9,048 nt of DNA from Gemmatimonadota bacterium (lineage in GTDB: Bacteria; Latescibacterota; UBA2968; UBA8231): the NCBI GenBank assembly GCA_009840005.1, contig VXOR01000109.1, forward strand, positions 1-9,048, given 5' to 3'. A model generated the notes under the pieces. The model did not search any database. It was not told the DNA's origin and saw nothing but the letters and a program-made list of their open reading frames with translations. Of this stretch, positions 1-5,640 are shown piece after piece. A program made the position numbers and the translations under genes. Within the stretch, counting starts at the first letter, position 1. Each line of letters begins with the position of its first letter.

Positions 1-52
1 AGAACCGCTGGACTTCGACGGACTCGTACAGATGTAAAAAGTCACACATCAC

Positions 53-460
53 GTGGGCGGTAAGTGGACTAATAGGCCACATAAGGGCACGGCGCTGTAC
101 AGTACCATTGGGGGCCTAAAGCCTAAAACGACCTACCGCTGGGCCGTGCGAGCTGAGAACAGGGATGGGGCGTCTGATTGGGTATTCGGGCCGAAGTTCA
201 CCACACTAGCGTCCGGCGAGGCGGTCCCTGTGGCCCTTCAAGGCGACAAAGATGGATGGTCCACCACCAAGCAAACCGAGTTCGTCTCAGCCTACGCGCA
301 CGGCGTCAATCCGGATGAGGATATGGCCGAAAGCATTGCGTTCTATATCGTCAACCCGGACAAGCTGCGCAGCCGCTCGCCGGACAAGTATGAGTTCATA
401 CAAAACCGAGTAATGCACGGTACGGTACGCGCTACGTCTCGCAGATCCGGGCAGACCTGA
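53..460 (+). pseudogene. 5' fragment of frameshifted secreted protein (FN3 domain)
   Basis: This is the upstream piece of a large exported protein whose downstream piece lies in another frame at 517-1944. Residues about 13-50 read as the C-terminal half of a fibronectin type III domain (LKPKTTYRWAVRAENRDGAS, then FTT). A linker and the start of another beta-rich module follow. The GTG at 53 is only the first available start codon: the same frame is open from base 2 up to a TAA at 35-37 and appears to continue the FN3 domain, so that stop is probably a nonsense mutation. There is no signal peptide or ribosome binding site. The reading frame fails at about 417-429, where the 5-base unit acggt is tandemly repeated. 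Removing one unit joins ...NRVMHGT directly to RYVSQIRADLTFQ in the downstream frame. The N-terminus lies before the window. An assembly or sequencing error is the main alternative to true gene decay. Confidence 0.6.
417..429 (+). repeat. 5-bp tandem duplication at frameshift point
   Basis: The unit acggt occurs twice in succession (417-421, 422-426) followed by a partial third copy (acg). Upstream of it protein similarity and codon structure follow the frame of base 53; downstream they follow the frame of base 421. Deleting exactly one 5-base unit fuses the two frames in register, so a slippage duplication is the simplest explanation of the frameshift. Other indels (minus 2 or plus 1) nearby would also restore the frame. 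Confidence 0.7.
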
Positions 461-516
461 CGTTCCAAGTCTATAATCTCTTCCCCGATTACGTCTATCC
501 GGGGCGGATTGTTCGG

Positions 517-1944
517 GTGGACATTACGGTTGAGGGTAAGCCCAAAGAGGACAAGCAAGTAACCATTGAGATCGAGCTTCACCACGAGAGCGAGCAGGAT
601 GTAGTCAAGCCAGCGCAGACGCGCATCTTTGCAGAAAATGGAAATTACTTTGACATCTGGCTTGATCCGATTGATGCCAATGGTCGCCGCGTTGAGACTA
701 GCTATATCCTGCGCGGCCAACATACTCTTTCCAAGTTCGCGCCCGATGGGTATTGGATGCCCGATCAAATCTCAATCTTTGACCCAGTAGGTAACGAGCG
801 GCATTTATCGGCGGTTGATTTTGGCTGGAAGATGTTTGTGGACAATCCATTAGCCGACGATGTACCCCCCCTATATGTGCCCAATTCAATGAGGCTGTCG
901 TTATCGGATGCAGAAGAAAACGGCAGGCCGTACCAGATTGTAACGGCTAGCTGGCTCATCCTTGAAGAGAACGGTATAGATAACGTCGCCGCCGCGCTCA
1001 ACGACCAAGACCCTAAAACCTATTCACGAGGTGCATGGGATTGGGGCCGTTACGATCAACAAACAGGACGGGCTACCGCTTCACTGAAAGTTCCAGACTA
1101 TTTTCCGGGCGGTACGTACGAAGTCAACTATATCTATATGCAGGATAAGGCTCTTAATGGGCGCGGCGTCTATTTCACCAATCCAGATTATTCTTTGGGA
1201 GAGGAGGATATAACAACCGACGAGAAACCAGCGACCATCGAGGTCAAGACGAAAAATCCCGATACTACTCCGCCCGTACTCGACCTAAATCGCATTACTA
1301 TTGCTGCCGAGCCGACCAATCCAGCAGCGCCCAACGGCGAGACAAAGGTAGATATTTCGTTTCGAGTCAAAGACGATATATCGGGATACAGTATAACGGC
1401 CATCTGGCTGAGAGACCCCCAAGGAGTGGATCACTATAATACTCACTGGATTAGCAACAGGGAGTATTACAAGGTCTATTTCTCTGGCGACCCGACGTCT
1501 TGGCAGACATACGAAAAAACCATCATCTTACCCGTTGGTTCTGCGCCCGGAATTTGGGGGATATCCGAGATGGTGGTAGAGGATAAAGCACACAATAAGT
1601 TCCGCGCTGACTTCACCGAGATAGTCCGCTTCGAGGTCGCGGGGAAAGCAAGCAAGATCACCGCAACCCATTTGCAGCTTTTACCCAACGCACCCAACCC
1701 GTTCAACTCGCAGACCGTGCTATCTTATTTCCTCCCCAAGCTGTCTTTCGTGCGGCTGGAACTATTCAACCTAATGGGGCAGCACGTCAAAACGCTCTAC
1801 GAGGGCAACCAGCAAGCGGGTTTACATCAACTGCGCTGGGATGGCACAGATAAGGGCGGGCGGGCAATGGCCAGTGGAACCTACCTGTATCGACTGGCAA
1901 CAGACCAAAGAGTGCTGATGCGCAAGCTGACCCTGTTGCGATAG
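517..1944 (+). CDS. Secreted protein with Ig-like modules and C-terminal FlgD-like/type IX sorting domain (3' part of frameshifted gene)
   Basis: This is the C-terminal part of a secreted or surface protein of unknown specific role. The frame is open from base 394, and 421-516 still encodes plausible protein (YGTRYVSQIRADLTFQVYNL), so the GTG at 517 is not a real start. Two related beta-sandwich modules follow, at roughly residues 100-245 and 250-375. Each carries PP-(L/V), an aromatic-rich stretch and a closing PG-x-(Y/W)-x(6)-(D/E)-x-A-x-N type motif (PGGTYEVNYIYMQDKALN; PGIWGISEMVVEDKAHN). Residues 386-475 are a typical sorting domain: LLPNAPNPFN, then LELFNLMGQHVKTL, LRWDGTDKGGRAMASGTYLYRL and a basic-hydrophobic end (MRKLTLLR). 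Domains of this kind direct export and surface attachment or release by type IX-like secretion, or resemble the FlgD Ig fold. No catalytic domain is visible in the window. With the 53-460 fragment it forms one broken gene. Confidence 0.8.
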   Translation: MDITVEGKPKEDKQVTIEIELHHESEQDVVKPAQTRIFAENGNYFDIWLDPIDANGRRVETSYILRGQHTLSKFAPDGYWMPDQISIFDPVGNERHLSAVDFGWKMFVDNPLADDVPPLYVPNSMRLSLSDAEENGRPYQIVTASWLILEENGIDNVAAALNDQDPKTYSRGAWDWGRYDQQTGRATASLKVPDYFPGGTYEVNYIYMQDKALNGRGVYFTNPDYSLGEEDITTDEKPATIEVKTKNPDTTPPVLDLNRITIAAEPTNPAAPNGETKVDISFRVKDDISGYSITAIWLRDPQGVDHYNTHWISNREYYKVYFSGDPTSWQTYEKTIILPVGSAPGIWGISEMVVEDKAHNKFRADFTEIVRFEVAGKASKITATHLQLLPNAPNPFNSQTVLSYFLPKLSFVRLELFNLMGQHVKTLYEGNQQAGLHQLRWDGTDKGGRAMASGTYLYRLATDQRVLMRKLTLLR

Positions 1945-1953
1945 GGGCCAGCC

Positions 1954-2223
1954 ATGATCAACCTAAACTCAGGGATAAGCCTTCTTGGCTTTCTTGGCGT
2001 CATCGGGTTTTTGTGGAAAGTGAGTGTTTCGATACGCCAAGAGATCAACGATTTGAATAAGCGTGTTGGTCAGATAGAGGGGCGAGTGGCCAATATTGAA
2101 GGGCTACTAGCTACTAGAGGATTTAGGTCTTTCGGGGAAGCTGCTTATCCAATAACACCCCACACTAACCCGTGTAATTTCAAACTGAGACACTACCGAA
2201 TTATGGAGTCGTCTTTTTCCTAA
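1954..2223 (+). CDS. Small membrane-anchored coiled-coil protein, function unknown
   Basis: This is an 89-residue protein of no family I recognise. Residues 8-25 form one hydrophobic transmembrane segment (ISLLGFLGVIGFLWKVSV). Residues 27-52 are a very regular amphipathic coiled coil, with I27, I31, L34, V38, I41, V45, I48 and L52 at alternating 4-3 spacing, which suggests a parallel oligomer held at the inner membrane. The last ~35 residues are less ordered in appearance and may be poorly conserved. The ATG at 1954 has a good ribosome binding site, AGGGG at 1943-1947, which overlaps the TAG of the preceding gene, so the two are probably co-transcribed and perhaps translationally coupled. The stop TAA overlaps the stop of the convergent downstream gene by 4 bp. 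Phage holin/anti-holin or envelope scaffold roles are possible, but nothing nearby supports either. Confidence 0.6.
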   Translation: MINLNSGISLLGFLGVIGFLWKVSVSIRQEINDLNKRVGQIEGRVANIEGLLATRGFRSFGEAAYPITPHTNPCNFKLRHYRIMESSFS

Positions 2224-3821
2224 TCGGCCAGATACCGGCGGATGGCGTTTTCCGTGATTTTGGACACGGCTTCATCAACCAAAATGGAAGCCGGCCAGCA
2301 GATGGAGCCCACTGAAAAGACTGCACCGCCGCTGGCGGTCGTGTGCTCGACGATCTCGGCCCCGCCTTCTTCTGGGTTGAGCCCCTTGGCCAACAGCCGT
2401 GTATTAGCCGGCGACTGGGGCGAGATTTTGTCGGTTTCGTGGCCCGAGGCCCCGCCCGGTATGCGCTGATGCAGGCTTTTTTCGCCGAATACATCGCCGT
2501 TTTTCAGGCCCGTCCCCGCAAAACACCAGTGGGTATCGTCTAATACCCGATACGGTGCGGCGGTCATGATGCCGCTATAGGAAAAGACCACGCCCAATAA
2601 GTTGGCCTCTGATTCCACCCGCCGGTCAAAGCGGCTGTCGTACTCCCGCCCGTCCGCGGCGAATTGGGGCTCGGAATGGCTCCAGTTGGTATTGTGGTAC
2701 ACGATGCGGTGGTCGTCGAGGAATGCGACCTCGCAGTTGAGTCCGTTGCCGCCCAAGTACAGCAAGCGCCCGCCGCGCTCGAAGACCCAAGTCTTGAGCC
2801 GGAAGTACATCTCCTTGGACCAGTACTCGGGATGGGTGCTGAGCACCAGCACTTTGTACTGGTCGAGCGGCACTTGATCAAAGTGGAATTGCGTCTCCGC
2901 GTACAAGTCGAAATCAATGCCCTGGCGCTCCATCCAGCCGAACAAACGCCATTCGGCCGCGGCCATGTGGCAGCCTTGGCGGCCGGCAATGGGATCGATC
3001 AGCCCCTCGTCCTCGTCGATGTGGTTGTACGGGTCGGGCCGTTCCAGCGACAGTGGCGCGTACGTCTCCGCATTGTACGTGCGGTGCTCTTTTTCGGTAT
3101 AGCGCTTCAGTTCGAGGCGCGAGTTGATGGTCGGCGTGGCGGGGAAGCAATCGGCGTGGATGTAGTTGCTGCGGCCGCCAAAGCTATTGTACGCGTTCCA
3201 GTTGATATCCGAGGCCAGCACGGCCAGTGGTGCCGTGGGTTGGGTCGGTGCCACGACCCAGGGGAAGGTAAAGAAGCGCCCTTCCTTGTCGCGGGCGTGC
3301 AGGTAGTACAGCCCCGAGCGCTGGGGAGCCTCGACGAATTGGTTCAGGGCTTTGCTGTGGTACCCGTGCTTATTCCACTGCACGCCAGTCTGGGTGTAAT
3401 CGCCGTCCGGCGTGATCTGCATATTGGCCCGCGGCCCGTGCTCGTCAAAGGTGCCGATGCGGCGGATGAACTCCTTTTCAGTGCCGTAGCGCCACAGTTC
3501 CAGTTCGTACTCGACCACTCCGTGTACCCGGAATTCGGCCCGTTCCCCGCCGCGCACGCATTTGGGCCACATGTAGCCCAGCAGCCCGTCCGACAATAGG
3601 CGAAACTGGTGTGGCTGGTCTTGCCGCACCTCCATGTGCACGATCTTTGAACCGTGGCCCGGCCCGCCCAAGACGACCTCGTACTCCCCAGGTTCGATAT
3701 CCGCGTACACGGTGCCCGAAATGGTCGAGCGCGCCGTTGCAACCCGGCCAGCGCGGCGAAACTCAAACAGCATATCGGCCAAGGCGACATAGCGTTCATT
3801 GCTGACGTATCCGACGAGCAT
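2220..3821 (-). CDS. N,N-dimethylformamidase large (beta) subunit-like protein
   Basis: This 533-residue protein belongs to the family of the large subunit of N,N-dimethylformamidase, an iron amidohydrolase that splits dimethylformamide to dimethylamine and formate. The N-terminal ~75 residues form a small beta domain (STISGTVYADIEPGEYEV). The middle carries family signatures: WNKHGYHS near 149-156, NWNAYNSFGGRSNY at 207-220, and HPEYW at 330-334 followed by a glutamine-amidotransferase-like strand (GGRLLYLGGNG, 350-360). GASGHETDK lies at 457-465. In the characterised enzyme the iron is held by two tyrosines and a glutamate. From memory, Y211, Y249 or Y254, and E332 are the counterparts by spacing. 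There is no signal peptide, so it is cytoplasmic. The ATG at 3821 has GAGAGG (3828-3833) six bases upstream. No small (alpha) subunit gene is adjacent. The substrate is therefore uncertain; many homologues in environmental bacteria probably act on other amides. Confidence 0.85.
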   Translation of the reverse strand: MLVGYVSNERYVALADMLFEFRRAGRVATARSTISGTVYADIEPGEYEVVLGGPGHGSKIVHMEVRQDQPHQFRLLSDGLLGYMWPKCVRGGERAEFRVHGVVEYELELWRYGTEKEFIRRIGTFDEHGPRANMQITPDGDYTQTGVQWNKHGYHSKALNQFVEAPQRSGLYYLHARDKEGRFFTFPWVVAPTQPTAPLAVLASDINWNAYNSFGGRSNYIHADCFPATPTINSRLELKRYTEKEHRTYNAETYAPLSLERPDPYNHIDEDEGLIDPIAGRQGCHMAAAEWRLFGWMERQGIDFDLYAETQFHFDQVPLDQYKVLVLSTHPEYWSKEMYFRLKTWVFERGGRLLYLGGNGLNCEVAFLDDHRIVYHNTNWSHSEPQFAADGREYDSRFDRRVESEANLLGVVFSYSGIMTAAPYRVLDDTHWCFAGTGLKNGDVFGEKSLHQRIPGGASGHETDKISPQSPANTRLLAKGLNPEEGGAEIVEHTTASGGAVFSVGSICWPASILVDEAVSKITENAIRRYLAD

Positions 3822-4000
3822 GTCCGTCCTCTCAGTTGAGTGTGAAGTCGGCTTCGCGCTTCTGATTCAATACTGATATGTGCCTCGGAAAGTTCGCCAA
3901 TTAAATTTAGCATAACCCGCCCAAGCTCCGGGATCAAGACATCACAGGGCAGGCCGAGGACTGACGTGCACGGGAGACTTCGGGAACCGCGTCATCCCGC

Positions 4001-4028
4001 AAGTGTCAACCTTAAAGTGTCAACCTTA
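4001..4028 (+). repeat. Perfect 14-bp tandem repeat in SDR leader
   Basis: The unit aagtgtcaacctta occurs twice without a gap (4001-4014 and 4015-4028) and ends 3 bp before the Shine-Dalgarno of the SDR gene. It could be a simple slippage duplication or a duplicated protein-binding site; position alone cannot decide. Confidence 0.85.
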
Positions 4029-4031
4029 AAA

Positions 4032-4038
4032 AGGGGAG
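4032..4038 (+). promoter_or_regulatory. Strong ribosome binding site of SDR gene
   Basis: AGGGGAG lies six bases upstream of the ATG at 4045 and fixes that start over any upstream candidate. Confidence 0.8.
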
Positions 4039-4044
4039 AGTACC

Positions 4045-4761
4045 ATGTCCAAAACGGCTGTTATTTCAGGGGTCGGCTCTGGTTTAGGTGCCGCGCTGGT
4101 GAGGAAGTTTGCAAGCGAAGGCTACCAAGTAGGGTTGCTGGCCCGGTCCTCTAATTATATCGAGGGACTGGCCGAAGAACTGCTGCAAGAAGGTGTGAAG
4201 GCCCTTGCCGTACCCACGGATATCACCGACCCCCAGCAGGTGACCCGGAGCTTTGCCCAAGTGCGCGAGGAACTGGGCCCGGTTGATGTCCTGATCAACC
4301 ACGCCGGCAACGCCTCTTGGAAAGGCTTCCACGAACTGACCTTGGATGAGTTTGAACAATCCTGGCGCGTGTGTGCCTACGGCTCCTTTCTGTGCGCGAG
4401 GGAAGTGGTCGGCGATATGCTATCTGTGGGCCGCGGCACCATTCTCTTCACCGGAGCCACCTCGTCCATTCGGGGCCGGGCCGGTGCCCTTGCCTTCAGT
4501 AGCGCCAAGTTTGCGGTGCGCGGTCTAGCTTGGGCATTGGCCCGCGAGCTGTGGCCCGAGGGCATTCACGTGGCCCACGTTATCATAGACGGGGTGCTGG
4601 ATACCCCCTTGGTGCGTGAGGGAGGGCATGTCGAGGAGGGCGAACCTCTCCTAAATATCGACGCCGTGGCCGCCGCCTATTGGACTCTGGTGCAACAGGA
4701 CAAAGGCGCTTGGGGTTTCGAGATCGATTTGCGGCCCCACGACGAGGGGTTCTTCGAGTGA
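4045..4761 (+). CDS. Short-chain dehydrogenase/reductase family protein with atypical active site
   Basis: This 238-residue protein is full length for a classical SDR. It has the Rossmann nucleotide-binding motif SGVGSGLG (8-15), an acidic D59 after the fourth strand, NHAG (85-88) in place of the usual NNAG, and the C-terminal dimer-interface region. The canonical catalytic tetrad is largely absent. By spacing, the Tyr of YxxxK is F151 (FSSAK, 151-155, with K155 kept), the Ser thirteen residues earlier is A138, and the tetrad Asn position is C110. The pattern GATSSIRGRAGALAFSSAKFA with the downstream GIHVAHVIIDG matches, from memory, a whole SDR subfamily annotated as SDR oxidoreductases that share the Phe, so this is probably a lineage trait and not damage. 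It should bind NAD(P) in the cytoplasm; catalytic activity is doubtful and the substrate unknown. It is probably monocistronic and ends 7 bp from the convergent DUF481 gene. Confidence 0.85.
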   Translation: MSKTAVISGVGSGLGAALVRKFASEGYQVGLLARSSNYIEGLAEELLQEGVKALAVPTDITDPQQVTRSFAQVREELGPVDVLINHAGNASWKGFHELTLDEFEQSWRVCAYGSFLCAREVVGDMLSVGRGTILFTGATSSIRGRAGALAFSSAKFAVRGLAWALARELWPEGIHVAHVIIDGVLDTPLVREGGHVEEGEPLLNIDAVAAAYWTLVQQDKGAWGFEIDLRPHDEGFFE

Positions 4762-4768
4762 AGGTTTC

Positions 4769-5536
4769 TCAATTCCAATCGAGTGCTAAACCCGTTGTTA
4801 GGCTAAAATCGCTTCCATCCACTCCATGGAGTGGATCGCTATCGCGCTGAAATGCCACGGACGTAGTCGAGGATAGCGCTTCGGTGATCGACACTTTCAA
4901 GACCACGTCCCACAAAACGCGATAGTCGCCGAATTGCCGCACCGCGGGTTGCACGTAGGCCGTTCCCGCTAGCTGGGCTGCTTCACCGAGCTTAATATCG
5001 GCCGACAAGTAGTTGCTCCAGCGGACAAGAGAAGTCCGAGCCGCATGGTCGTCTGCCGGTGTGAGTTCATTTCGCTCGTGCTCAAACATCAACGATGAGC
5101 CTAGCCAAAAAGACGACTCTCCCCCGGCGATGAGAGCCAAACGGATGCCGCCGCCGACAAGGCCGCGAAAATCCAAGCGCCGGGATCGGTCGTAATTAAC
5201 TTGTCCGAAGGCTTCTCCGTGCAGCCGCGAGCCCAAGGCGCGGACGTAGCGCAGATGCGCCAGCGCTTCATTGGAAAAGCGCTCCTTACCCTCCCAGCCG
5301 AGGTCGCCTGAGCCGATAAAAATGAACGTGTCCTTGGCGCAGCTGTAACTGAGGGAAAGCTCGGGTCCGCATTCGAACAACTCGACATTGCCGGCCCGCA
5401 ACGTCAGGTCAATCGCCACGGAACCGAAAAAACCCGCTTGATCGTCCCGGCGTAGGCTTTCGATATCGACTTGTGCCCACAGGGGATTCGCCAGCCAGAC
5501 TAGGGCCGCTAGTAAGAGTGGGGTATTAAAGCGCAC
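4769..5536 (-). CDS. DUF481-like outer-membrane beta-barrel protein
   Basis: This 255-residue exported protein resembles DUF481 (YdiY, putative salt-induced outer membrane protein). A signal peptide spans residues 1-21 (RFNTPLLLAALVWLANPLWA, cleavage probably before QVD). The rest alternates polar and hydrophobic residues in amphipathic strands, with Gly-rich turns (FRGLVGGGIRLALIAGG) and acidic loops, as in a small outer-membrane barrel. The DUF481 core is best seen at about 33-140 (GSVAIDLTLRAGNVE ... LRYVRALGSRLHGEAFGQVNYD). The function is unknown. The start is GTG at 5536 with no Shine-Dalgarno of its own, and it sits one base after the stop of a 29-codon ORF that does have a strong one, so it may be translated by reinitiation. 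The gene lies 102 bp behind fabV on the same strand and is probably co-transcribed with it. Family assignment rests on recalled pattern only. Confidence 0.7.
   Translation of the reverse strand: MRFNTPLLLAALVWLANPLWAQVDIESLRRDDQAGFFGSVAIDLTLRAGNVELFECGPELSLSYSCAKDTFIFIGSGDLGWEGKERFSNEALAHLRYVRALGSRLHGEAFGQVNYDRSRRLDFRGLVGGGIRLALIAGGESSFWLGSSLMFEHERNELTPADDHAARTSLVRWSNYLSADIKLGEAAQLAGTAYVQPAVRQFGDYRVLWDVVLKVSITEALSSTTSVAFQRDSDPLHGVDGSDFSLTTGLALDWN
4817..4836. repeat. 20-bp perfect palindrome inside the DUF481 gene
   Basis: The half-site atccactcca is followed directly by its exact reverse complement. It encodes part of DPLHGVDG near the protein C-terminus. No T-tract follows, so it is not an intrinsic terminator. 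Confidence 0.6.
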
Positions 5537-5537
5537 G

Positions 5538-5627
5538 CTAAAAGTGCCAGTTCGAGCAGACGCGATGTGGCGCTTGCGACCGGTGCGGCGATAGAACGCG
5601 CAATTCTATCTCGCGATTACGCGTCAT
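5538..5627 (-). CDS. Putative 29-aa leader ORF upstream of DUF481 gene
   Basis: The ATG at 5627 is preceded by a near-ideal Shine-Dalgarno GAGGAG (5635-5640) at seven bases, overlapping the stop codon of fabV. It encodes MTRNREIELRVLSPHRSQAP and nine further residues, then TAG at 5538-5540, one base before the GTG of the DUF481 gene. The peptide is basic and resembles nothing I know. Two readings are possible: a short coupling ORF that delivers ribosomes to the poorly placed GTG, or the true start of the DUF481 gene, cut off by a one-base frameshift (91 bases separate the two starts). Confidence 0.35.
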   Translation of the reverse strand: MTRNREIELRVLSPHRSQAPHRVCSNWHF

Positions 5628-5634
5628 CCGGTGG

Positions 5635-5640
5635 CTCCTC
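5635..5640 (-). promoter_or_regulatory. Strong Shine-Dalgarno overlapping fabV stop
   Basis: GAGGAG on the minus strand overlaps the fabV TGA at 5639-5641 and points to the ATG at 5627, not to the annotated GTG at 5536. It supports translational linkage of fabV with whatever begins at 5627. Confidence 0.6.

Larger units (their letters stand above)
3822..4044. promoter_or_regulatory. Divergent intergenic region between DMFase-like gene and SDR gene
   Basis: This 223-bp spacer must hold the promoters of two divergent genes. It includes an AT-rich stretch at about 3898-3916 (ccaattaaatttagcataac), the likeliest place for promoter elements, but I see no pair of convincing -35/-10 boxes on either strand. 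The SDR-proximal end carries a perfect 14-bp tandem repeat and a strong Shine-Dalgarno. No ORF in it is convincing. Confidence 0.35.

Noticed and set aside
2664..3599. 311-aa plus-strand open frame antisense to the DMFase-like gene
   Set aside because: It is a shadow of a GC-rich gene in the opposite strand: low complexity in Val/Gly/Arg, no family features, and the minus-strand frame matches a known family throughout.
3822..3991. Minus-strand open frame in the spacer (LIPELGRVMLNLIGELSEAHISI) that vaguely resembles an S41/tricorn peptidase segment
   Set aside because: It is too short, has no good start, runs out of frame into the DMFase-like gene, and the resemblance is a few residues only. 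It may be a remnant but cannot be supported.
4762..4768. Possible terminator between the convergent SDR and DUF481 genes
   Set aside because: Only 7 bases separate the stops and no stem with a T-run is visible on either strand.
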